NCBI RefSeq assembly: GCF_003428335.1
Contig: NZ_CP031704.1
Span: 2,604,001-2,668,000 of the forward strand
Length of the DNA: 64,000 nt
Direction of reading: 5' to 3'
Origin: Solimonas sp. K1W22B-7
Lineage (GTDB): Bacteria; Pseudomonadota; Gammaproteobacteria; Nevskiales; Nevskiaceae
Shown here: positions 57,017 through 64,000 of the stretch, one piece after another
How the letters are laid out: each line of letters starts with the position of its first letter
How positions within the stretch are numbered: the first letter of the stretch is position 1
Program-made: the position numbers and the translations under genes
Notes under the pieces: generated by a model
The model's database searches: none
The model's input: the letters and a program-made list of their open reading frames with translations, nothing else
Told to the model about the DNA's origin: nothing

Positions 57017-58309
57017 TTGCATTCATTGACTCGCCGCGCGGCTTGGCGCATGACCGGGGTTCCGCGCGCGCTATTGATGGTTGTTCTCATGAGCGGCTGC
57101 TCGTACTTGGACCCGTACAAAAACGTGCAGGTCGCGACGGACAACCCGAATGACGTGCGGCGCTTGCTGCCGCCAATGGAATCAGCCTCAGGGCCGGCGC
57201 CCAGCTTTGTCGGGACCCTGCCTGCCGCGCTTGAGCAGGCAGACGCTCGACGGCGTGGGTTGCTTCAAAGTGCCCTGTCGATGAGCAATGAGCGCGCGGC
57301 ATACGATGCCTTGGTGTGGACGCTGACTCCGTACCTGCTATATCGCGCAATTACTTCCGACGGTGGGGCAACCAGGGTGCTTACGGGAGGAGCGGCTGTG
57401 CTGGGGGCGGGTTACGGTTTTTTGAACGCTCGCCCCAAGGAGTATGAGCAGATTCATCAGGACGGTGCTGCACGCATAGGCTGCTTGATGCTGAGCTACA
57501 CACGATATCTCTACACAACCGACGAATATCAAACCGCTTCCGGGACACCATTCGCGAAGCTGGCCGACGATCTGGAACTGGCAATCAATGAGTACAGCAA
57601 TGCGGCCGATGATGTAGTTCGTTCTGCAAGCAATCTGCCGCGCCCGGAGAGCAAGACCTCCTGTGCTCTCGGGGGAAGTTCGGACTGCCGTGCGCGCCAG
57701 GCCGTGCGCGATGGCCGTGCCCCTGATCGCGAGCGGCTGGCATCCACGATATCGGGCCGGTCGGCCCTCCAGATCGCCAATGCCGAGAAAAAACTCACTG
57801 CCCTGCGAGGCCTGCTGGAGCAGGTGGATCGAAAAGCTGCGGAAAATCTCAGTCTCGAGTCTCAAAACCTGATGAAGCTCGTGGAGGCGGAGCTTCGAGC
57901 CAAGCGCCCGGACCTCAAGCAACCCGGCGATGCAGCTGACGACATCAAGAAATCGATCGTCCGATTTATCGCCGCTGCTCGTGCTGAAAGCTCGGGGCAG
58001 GGCCGCGGAGAGCACAGGGAAGACGTCGATGGTCGACTGCTCGTCCTGCCGTCGTCTCTGGACAAAGATGTGAAGCGCAGGATGTACCTTGCCGAGCGGG
58101 CTTTGCAGGGGGAACTGGTACGTACTCGCATTGTCTTGGCGGTCCAGGCGGACAAGGATCAGCGTACCGCGGCTTTGTCAGAATCACAGGGTTGCCCGGC
58201 GATACGTTCCAGCGGACTTCAGACGACCGGCACTACCGGAGCCAACCCACCCCTGTCTACGACAGGAAATCCTCCGGCCAGCATCGAAAGCGGCCTTCCC
58301 GCGCAATGA
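57017..58309 (+). CDS. Lipoprotein of unknown function, first gene of module
   Basis: The protein has 430 residues from a TTG at 57017, six bases after GGGAG; an ATG at 57050 would start at MTGVPRALLMVVL. The lipobox LMSGC gives the lipidated Cys. One further hydrophobic stretch (LVWTLTPYLLYRAI, then GGAAVLGAGYGFL) lies near residues 95-135, and the middle is helical and charged (ANAEKKLTALRGLLEQVDRK). The C-terminus is Ser/Thr/Gly/Pro-rich. No family recognised. Its stop overlaps the next gene by four bases. Codon use is less GC-rich than in the flanking genes. Confidence 0.7.
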   Translation: MHSLTRRAAWRMTGVPRALLMVVLMSGCSYLDPYKNVQVATDNPNDVRRLLPPMESASGPAPSFVGTLPAALEQADARRRGLLQSALSMSNERAAYDALVWTLTPYLLYRAITSDGGATRVLTGGAAVLGAGYGFLNARPKEYEQIHQDGAARIGCLMLSYTRYLYTTDEYQTASGTPFAKLADDLELAINEYSNAADDVVRSASNLPRPESKTSCALGGSSDCRARQAVRDGRAPDRERLASTISGRSALQIANAEKKLTALRGLLEQVDRKAAENLSLESQNLMKLVEAELRAKRPDLKQPGDAADDIKKSIVRFIAAARAESSGQGRGEHREDVDGRLLVLPSSLDKDVKRRMYLAERALQGELVRTRIVLAVQADKDQRTAALSESQGCPAIRSSGLQTTGTTGANPPLSTTGNPPASIESGLPAQ

Positions 58310-59733
58310 CGGCTCGAACTCGCAGGCAATCCGAGCACTTTTGCCTGTCGTCGCCGACGATGCGCCTCTATGCAGCGCTTTGCACCGTACTTCGGGATCG
58401 GCGAAATATTGAGGGCGATGGGCTGGCTTGGTGCGCCGATGGCGCTGTCGATGCCATTTCCCTGCCATTGCCTGGAACGGCAGGCGCCGTTGGCATCGAA
58501 ATCTGGTTGGGCAGGGGCGCAAGCAAGGGTGATGTGCCCAGGCGCATACGTGGTTCGTTGGGCTGGCTACCATTGCAGGTTGCCGCCGGTTCGCGTCCGC
58601 GCGCGCATGTCGCGACCGCCTGCAACGATGAGATCAACGCCGGAACCGGAACCGCCGCTGGGCTCGTACGTGACCGCTTTCATCCGGAAAGGCACTATCT
58701 GCTGAGCTGTGGCCACGTCATGGCAGGTGCGGGCGGAGCACGTGTCCGCGCGCCGATCCGCGTGGCGGTAGGCACTGTCAAGGGAACAGCTTACCTGACC
58801 GACTGGGAGCCTGCGTTGGGAGCGGGAGTCCTTCGAACCGGCATCGATGCTGCAATCGCTCGTGTCGATGATCAGAGACTGCTGCAGGCATTGCGGCAAG
58901 AAAAGCTGCCGAGCGGCATAGCTACAGAATTTCTCGCTGACCAGCCCATTACCGTAATGGCTCCTACCCGGAAGCAGGGCAGGCTAAAGACACGCTGGTC
59001 GGGTTATATCGACATTGCAGGAAATGAGCTGACGCGAGACTACTGGCTACAAGATGCTATCGGCTACCGCGCCGAACCGAAGGCGACGGAGCCCGGCGAC
59101 AGCGGGGCGGCGATCTGGGATGACCGCGAACGCTTGCTGGGTATACACGTCGCCGCGCCGATCGGTGACGAGCGTTGGCGCTCAAACGCAGTGCTGTGTC
59201 CTATCGACCGCATCATGGATTGGTTCGATGTCGAGCCGTTGATGCGAGGGCCTATGCCATCAGCGCTTCCGCGCAACGCACCCGCAACAGCACCACCGCC
59301 CCGTGTGGCACCAGTGCCTGCAGCCTCAAGCGAGGAAATCGGCATCGTAGCAAAAACGCTCTGGGGTGAGGCACGAGGCGAGCCGGAGACGGGTATGCGT
59401 GCCGTTGCCTGCGTGATCGGAAATCGCAAGGCACGGCACTGGCGAGGCAAGCTCGGATTTGCCGACGTCTGTCTGGACCGCTGGCAATTCAGTTGCTGGA
59501 ACGAGAAGGACCCCAATCGCTTGCGCATGGATGCCATCGAGCGAAACCCGGATGCTGTCTACATTCGGGCACTGACGATCGCCCGCGAATTGATCAGTGG
59601 GCAGCTCGCGGATTTTACCTTCGGTGCAACGCACTATTTTGCAACCAGCCTGCGGCGCAGGCCTGACTGGGCGTTGGGAAAGAATCCCTGCTACCAGATT
59701 GGCCGGCACATCTTCTTCAACAACGTCAAGTAA
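58306..59733 (+). CDS. Trypsin-like serine protease fused to SleB/CwlJ-type cell-wall hydrolase
   Basis: The protein has 475 residues from the ATG overlapping the upstream stop. Residues about 60-320 are a chymotrypsin-fold protease: His137 in LLSCGHVMAG, Asp181 in GIDAAIARVD, and Ser266 in EPGDSGAAIWDD. A Pro/Ala linker (about 320-340) leads to a Hydrolase_2 (SleB-type) domain from residue 343: IVAKTLWGEARGEPE with the catalytic Glu355, then ACVIGNRK, WQFSCW and a C-terminal GRHIFFNN. SleB-like domains are muramidases or lytic transglycosylases. No signal peptide is visible. I know of no characterised enzyme with this fusion. Confidence 0.85.
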   Translation: MTARTRRQSEHFCLSSPTMRLYAALCTVLRDRRNIEGDGLAWCADGAVDAISLPLPGTAGAVGIEIWLGRGASKGDVPRRIRGSLGWLPLQVAAGSRPRAHVATACNDEINAGTGTAAGLVRDRFHPERHYLLSCGHVMAGAGGARVRAPIRVAVGTVKGTAYLTDWEPALGAGVLRTGIDAAIARVDDQRLLQALRQEKLPSGIATEFLADQPITVMAPTRKQGRLKTRWSGYIDIAGNELTRDYWLQDAIGYRAEPKATEPGDSGAAIWDDRERLLGIHVAAPIGDERWRSNAVLCPIDRIMDWFDVEPLMRGPMPSALPRNAPATAPPPRVAPVPAASSEEIGIVAKTLWGEARGEPETGMRAVACVIGNRKARHWRGKLGFADVCLDRWQFSCWNEKDPNRLRMDAIERNPDAVYIRALTIARELISGQLADFTFGATHYFATSLRRRPDWALGKNPCYQIGRHIFFNNVK

Positions 59734-59751
59734 TCAAGGAGTGCGCGGCGC

Positions 59752-62376
59752 ATGGAGATGAAGCTGATCGAGGTCGCGCTCGCACTGGTGACGATATACC
59801 TCATCCTTGCTCTGCTTGCGACACAGCTGAGCGAGTACTGGTCTGGCGCGACCGGCAGCAGGAGCCGGAACCTGCAAGCAATGGTGAGAGAGGCGTTTGG
59901 CCGGCAGAGCGGTCTGGTCGAAAAGTTCTTCGAGTACGGTCCCATTTTTTCCCTCTCGAAGGGAAAGTCCAAGCCGAGTGCCATCGCCCCCGATTTGTTC
60001 GCGACTTCGTTTCTGGCTGTGTTGAACAAAGGGCAACCACCCCGCCTCGCATGGCGTACTCCGTCTGAATTCGTCGATGCGCTGGACATCGACCTTCGTC
60101 TGAATGAAATCCTGCGTTCTCAGCTCGGAGGGGTGGAGACGAGCTGGGACGGTTTTGAAGCACGTATTGCACGCTGGTACTCCGACATCGGCGATCGTGC
60201 AGAAGGCTGGTACAAGAAGAGGAATACGCTGTGGATGTTCGGGTGCTCCCTGATGTTGGCGGTAGCCTTCAATGTTGACAGTGCCTACATCTTCAAGGCC
60301 CTTTTCCAGGACGATGATGCGCGTGTAGCATTCGCCAATATCGGGCAACTCCTGGCGGAGTCGCAATCCAGTGGCGACAACGCTGTTTCCCCTGGCGTTT
60401 CGACGGTGATCGAGGCTGCAGTCTCGGACTATGAACGTGCAAGCAGAGCAGCAGCGGAGTTCGACATCGCACTGGGCGGAGTGCGCACGGCAATCAAGCA
60501 CGACGCTCGCGTTGCCGGCTTTGGATACGACTTTGAGGACCTGCGGCAGCGCTGCAGCCGCGTTGCGGCGGTGAACGCCAAGGAATGGTACGCCACGAAC
60601 TCCGATGCCTGGTTGCTGCTGTTGCCATCGATTCAGCAAAAGCTTGACGAAGCCCGTTACGGGACAGCAGCCGATGCCAGCGCGCTGGATCAGTCCGAAC
60701 GCGTAAAGCGCTTGCGTGAAGTGTTGGCGTGTGCACCTGCAGTGGCGGTGTGGGTCAAGGCCGCACAAGGTGACAGGTTCACCGAGAAAGCACGTTCGGC
60801 CTTGAAGGAAGCCGGCGATGCGCTGGAGCGCGCACACAAGATTGTGCTCGATCTGGTCTTCAGGGCATCAGGCCAGCGTCATCTGCTGCAGCGATATGTG
60901 CGTGACGCAGGAAACTTCAGGCAGTGCGCGAACGAAGCCGGGAATTCCAGAGCCGATTTCGATCAATGCCTGGAGGGCACGCAAAGCCGACCTCTTGTTC
61001 TTGGCTGGCCGGCACGCGTGGATCAGTTCTGTGACGTTACGGTATCCAACCTCAGCGATGGCACGGCGGCGGGACCCGATCCCGGAAACAACGGTTGGCC
61101 CGACTGGTGGGGCTGTGCCGACTTTGAAAAGCGCGAAGCGCTAGGCATCCCCGCGATGGATGCAGGCTTCTCGATCATGAAGCTAATTTCCTTTCTGCTG
61201 GGAATACTGACTACAGCCGTGCTGGTGTCCCTTGGCGCGCCGTTCTGGTTCGGGTTGCTCAGCAAGATCGCCAACCTGCGTACTGCCGGCAGGGTGCGCG
61301 GACTCGGTGAAGGCACGTTGCCAAGTGAGAACCGGCCCCAGGCAACGACGGCGGGGCCGCCGGGCAGCGACCCGGGTGGCGCTGCCGAGGCGCCGGCCCC
61401 CTTCAGCGATGCCCGCAACGAATTCGAGCGCGGATTGCGTCCGCAGGACGTGAGTCGATTGCAGAAGGCCCTAGGCCTGTCTCCGAGCGGACAACTGGAT
61501 CAAGTGACGCGTCAGGCCTTTTCTGCGCGCCTGCAGGAACTCGGAGAGGCGGCTGATCAGGAACTCAGCCCCGTCAACTACGAGATCATTGTCGGACGGC
61601 GCGCGCCGGCGGCCATGGGCGTCTCTTCGGCGGCTTCCAACGATGGTCCTTGGCAGCGTAGCCACGAAGGGCAGGCAGTGACGCCTTTGGTCGAGGCGCT
61701 GAACCGTATCTTTCCAGCCCCGGCCTGGCCCGCACTGCAGGAATCTGTTTTCAACGATGAGGTTCGCGCACGCGTCGTGCTGTATCGCGTTCGGACGGAT
61801 AGCGCCGCCGTCTATCCAGAAAAGCAGGCCGTGAGTTTGGCGGCCAAGCCGAACGGCGAACTCAATCGCCTGGATTCCACGCTGCGGGATCTTATCCTGG
61901 CTGACAAAACCCACGTCTTCGGACGCCAGGATCCCTCTTGGTTGGATGATGCCATCGGCGAGTTGGGGATTACGGAAGACGGTGCGGAGGCGCAAAGTGA
62001 TCCGCGGGTCATCCAGTATCTGGAAAGCATTGCAGTCGTCCCCATCGCAGGAGACCAGACGCCTTGGTGCGGCGCCTTCGTCGGGTGGGTCATGAAGCGC
62101 GCAAATCGCTTGGATGGGTTGGCAGGTCAACCTGCCGACTTGCTTGCCGCCACGAGTTGGAAAAATTTCGGTACCGATTCGAGTGCGTCGCCCATGCCTG
62201 GGGACATCTGTGTCGTCGAAAAGGAGGGGCATCACCACGTAGCCTTCTGGATTGCGCAGGATTCATCACGCGTCTGGCTGCTTGGCGGCAATCAAGGAAA
62301 AACCGGAGCGGGAGCTGTCACGCTGGTGGCTTTCCGGTTGCCTGCTCACAAAATCGTCGCGCTGCGTCGCCCGTAG
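59752..62376 (+). CDS. Large membrane protein with PG-binding-like and papain-fold (CHAP/TIGR02594-like) domains
   Basis: The protein has 874 residues, 18 bp after the previous gene. Hydrophobic segments: about 5-26, 158-180 and 478-505, the last followed by APFWFGLLSKIANLR, a motif of several uncharacterised bacterial membrane proteins. A peptidoglycan-binding-like helical repeat (about 559-600: RLQKALGLSPSGQLDQVTRQ) comes next. The C-terminus is a papain-fold amidase-like domain: Cys773 in TPWCGAFVGWVMKRA, PGDICVVEKEG, His829 in HHHVAFWIAQ and LLGGNQG. By the positive-inside rule the C-terminal part would face the cytoplasm, odd for a wall enzyme. Function unknown. Confidence 0.82.
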   Translation: MEMKLIEVALALVTIYLILALLATQLSEYWSGATGSRSRNLQAMVREAFGRQSGLVEKFFEYGPIFSLSKGKSKPSAIAPDLFATSFLAVLNKGQPPRLAWRTPSEFVDALDIDLRLNEILRSQLGGVETSWDGFEARIARWYSDIGDRAEGWYKKRNTLWMFGCSLMLAVAFNVDSAYIFKALFQDDDARVAFANIGQLLAESQSSGDNAVSPGVSTVIEAAVSDYERASRAAAEFDIALGGVRTAIKHDARVAGFGYDFEDLRQRCSRVAAVNAKEWYATNSDAWLLLLPSIQQKLDEARYGTAADASALDQSERVKRLREVLACAPAVAVWVKAAQGDRFTEKARSALKEAGDALERAHKIVLDLVFRASGQRHLLQRYVRDAGNFRQCANEAGNSRADFDQCLEGTQSRPLVLGWPARVDQFCDVTVSNLSDGTAAGPDPGNNGWPDWWGCADFEKREALGIPAMDAGFSIMKLISFLLGILTTAVLVSLGAPFWFGLLSKIANLRTAGRVRGLGEGTLPSENRPQATTAGPPGSDPGGAAEAPAPFSDARNEFERGLRPQDVSRLQKALGLSPSGQLDQVTRQAFSARLQELGEAADQELSPVNYEIIVGRRAPAAMGVSSAASNDGPWQRSHEGQAVTPLVEALNRIFPAPAWPALQESVFNDEVRARVVLYRVRTDSAAVYPEKQAVSLAAKPNGELNRLDSTLRDLILADKTHVFGRQDPSWLDDAIGELGITEDGAEAQSDPRVIQYLESIAVVPIAGDQTPWCGAFVGWVMKRANRLDGLAGQPADLLAATSWKNFGTDSSASPMPGDICVVEKEGHHHVAFWIAQDSSRVWLLGGNQGKTGAGAVTLVAFRLPAHKIVALRRP

Positions 62377-62433
62377 CACGAGGGTGGCGGCGTTGCTGCG
62401 GCGGCGCTCGAGGTAACCCGTGCCGGGTGCAGG

Positions 62434-63066
62434 CTATTCCTTGCTCTGGCGCAGCTTCGATGCGCCCGCAGCGAGCTGGCGGATGGCGTCCCAGTCGCGC
62501 GCGGCGGTCCGGTCCGCGGGCGCGAGCCAGGAGCCGCCGACGCAGCCTACGTTCGGCAACGCCAGGTACTCGACCGCGCGCGCCGGATCGATGCCGCCGG
62601 TGGGGCAGAACTGGACCTCGGGGAAGGGGCCGCGGAACGATTTGAGCATGGCGCAGCCACCCGCGGCCTCGGCGGGAAAGAACTTGAGCGTGTCGTAGCC
62701 GGCGCTGCGCGCGGCGAGGATGTCGGAGGGCGTCATCACGCCCGGCAGGAAAGGCCAGCCTTCGAGGCGGCCTGCGGCCAGCAGCTCCGCAGTGGCACCG
62801 GGCGAGACACCGAAGCGTGCGCCCGCCTCTCGCGCCGACGCCACGTCGGCGGGCGTCAGCAGCGTGCCGGCTCCCACCACCGCATCCGGGACTTCGGCGG
62901 CGATGGCGCGGATGGCGGCCAGCGCTGCCGGCGTGCGCAGGGTTACTTCCAGGGCATACAGGCCGCCGTCCACCAGGGCGCGCGCCAGGGGCACGGCCAG
63001 GGCGGCGTCTTCGATGACCAGCACCGGCATCACCGGCCCCAGCTGCAGGAGTTCGCGAGCCTTCAT
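62434..63066 (-). CDS. eda: KDPG aldolase
   Basis: The protein has 210 residues from the ATG at 63066 ([20 protein letters not shown]). Motifs: the Glu-containing [48 protein letters not shown] and the Schiff-base lysine in [14 protein letters not shown]. It splits 2-keto-3-deoxy-6-phosphogluconate into pyruvate and glyceraldehyde-3-phosphate in the Entner-Doudoroff pathway. The start overlaps the edd stop by four bases. Confidence 0.95.
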   Translation of the reverse strand: MKARELLQLGPVMPVLVIEDAALAVPLARALVDGGLYALEVTLRTPAALAAIRAIAAEVPDAVVGAGTLLTPADVASAREAGARFGVSPGATAELLAAGRLEGWPFLPGVMTPSDILAARSAGYDTLKFFPAEAAGGCAMLKSFRGPFPEVQFCPTGGIDPARAVEYLALPNVGCVGGSWLAPADRTAARDWDAIRQLAAGASKLRQSKE

Positions 63067-64000
63067 GACACCGCCTCCGTCACCGCGACCGTGTCCGGCG
63101 CCGGCCAGCCGAAACTCATGGCGCCTTGCTCGGCGCCGCTGGCCAGGCTGCGGAAGCCTGCGAACAGCGGGCGGCCGAGGCTGCTGCCGGAAGTGGGTCC
63201 GCGCGGCGCGGCGGGCACGCGTGCGGCCCACGCGACGGCATCGACCAGGGCCTCCAGGTGGCCGTGCTGGCCGTCGACGCGGATCAGGTCGCCGTCACGC
63301 ACGCGGGCCAGCGGGCCGCCGTCGAGACATTCGGGAGTGACGTGGATCGCGGCCGGGATCTTGCCGGAGGCGCCGGACATGCGGCCGTCGGTGACCAGTG
63401 CCACGTGCAGGCCGCGGTCCTGCAGGATGCCCAGCGTCGGCGTCAGCTTGTGCAGCTCCGGCATGCCGTTGGCGCGCGGCCCCTGGAAGCGGATCACCGC
63501 GACGAAGTCCTGCGTCAGCTCGCCGCGCTTGAATGCAGCCAGCAGTTCTTCCTGGTCGTCGAACACGCGGGCCGGCGCGGTGACCGACTGGTGCTCGGGC
63601 TTCACCGCCGAGGTCTTGATCACCGCGCGGCCGAGGTTGCCGGTGAGCAGCTTGAGGCCGCCGTCGGCGGAAAAGGGGGCCGCGCAGCCGCGCAGCACGT
63701 CGGTGTCGCGGCTGGCAGCCGGCGCGTCGCGCCACCGCAGCTCGCCATCCTGCAGGAAGGGCTCGCGGGTGTAGTGCGCCAGGCCCTGGCCCATCACGGT
63801 CCGCACGTCGGCATGCAGCAGTCCGGCCTGCAGCAGTTCGCGGATCAGCAGGCCCATGCCACCGGCGGCGTGAAAGTGATTCACGTCGGCGCCGCCGTTG
63901 GGATAGACGCGCGCCAGCAGCGGCACCACGGCGGACAGTTCGTCGAAATCGCTCCAGTCGATCAGCACGCCGGCGGCGCGCGCGATGGCGACCAGGTGCA
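63063..64000 (-). CDS. edd: Phosphogluconate dehydratase, N-terminus beyond window edge
   Basis: About 312 C-terminal residues lie in the window, half of the usual 600. Visible blocks are typical of the IlvD/Edd family: [20 protein letters not shown] with HFHAAGG (Edd form), [35 protein letters not shown], and the near-C-terminal [22 protein letters not shown]. It dehydrates 6-phosphogluconate to KDPG with a 4Fe-4S cluster; the cluster cysteines are partly outside the window. Translationally coupled to eda. Confidence 0.95.
   Translation of the reverse strand, partial: HLVAIARAAGVLIDWSDFDELSAVVPLLARVYPNGGADVNHFHAAGGMGLLIRELLQAGLLHADVRTVMGQGLAHYTREPFLQDGELRWRDAPAASRDTDVLRGCAAPFSADGGLKLLTGNLGRAVIKTSAVKPEHQSVTAPARVFDDQEELLAAFKRGELTQDFVAVIRFQGPRANGMPELHKLTPTLGILQDRGLHVALVTDGRMSGASGKIPAAIHVTPECLDGGPLARVRDGDLIRVDGQHGHLEALVDAVAWAARVPAAPRGPTSGSSLGRPLFAGFRSLASGAEQGAMSFGWPAPDTVAVTEAVS

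Overview
This is a GC-rich gammaproteobacterial chromosome segment. The order uvrY-uvrC-pgsA-tRNA-Gly-tRNA-Cys-tRNA-Leu is the one known from Escherichia coli (glyW-cysT-leuZ). FadH, Uup, a class 2 PyrD, TonB-dependent receptors, a DUF1329 lipid-associated protein and an Edd/Eda pair fit an aerobic lipid-degrading lineage such as the Nevskiales/Solimonadaceae; that placement is inference.

Layout: 1-4.5 kb, minus strand: a partial patatin-like lipase, an M23 peptidase, a lipoprotein and the ABC-F ATPase Uup. 4.7-11.5 kb, plus strand: a ferric-siderophore uptake cluster with a TonB-dependent receptor, two PepSY-type membrane reductase candidates and four small membrane proteins, with two Fur-box-like sites. 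11.7-13.8 kb: an unrecognised exported pair. 13.8-20 kb: a fatty-acid unit (fadH and an alpha/beta hydrolase) divergent from a TetR repressor, with two palindromic operators sitting on both promoters, then another hydrolase and a DUF1329 protein. 20-32.6 kb: a high-molecular-weight FabG, ribA-aarF-pyrD, an OmpA-like porin, a metallophosphoesterase, small proteins, a thioesterase and a Tat-exported PhoX-type phosphatase. 32.8-36.3 kb: uvrY-uvrC-pgsA and the tRNA cluster.

The most unusual structure is at 36.3-38.3 kb. The tRNA-Leu(UAA) gene after cysT is cut in its anticodon loop by a 1.9-kb element. Its two halves lie at 36318-36358 and 38280-38323, and the 11-bp sequence GACTTAAAATC is repeated at both junctions. 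The element has no visible integrase. It carries its own complete but different tRNA-Leu(UAA), one 268-codon gene of unknown function, a small ORF, an inverted copy of part of the neighbouring tRNA-Cys, and GTGTGG repeats near both ends. The spare tRNA probably replaces the broken host gene.

38.4-41.3 kb holds a DksA-family protein with only two of the four zinc cysteines, a membrane protein, a glutaredoxin-like protein and a MazG-like protein. 41.4-56.7 kb is a catabolic region: thiolase, acyl-CoA dehydrogenase, SDR, two MaoC-like proteins, a MalT/LuxR activator, acyl-CoA synthetase, a second TonB-dependent receptor, a hydrolase, a polyol dehydrogenase and a tannase-type esterase. It looks like import, activation and beta-oxidation-like breakdown of an ester or acyl compound not identified here.

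57.0-62.4 kb is a compact three-gene module with less GC-rich codon use: a lipoprotein, a trypsin-like protease fused to a SleB-type cell-wall hydrolase, and an 874-residue membrane protein ending in a peptidoglycan-binding-like and a papain-fold amidase-like domain. I know of no described system with this make-up. The window closes with eda and the C-terminal part of edd.
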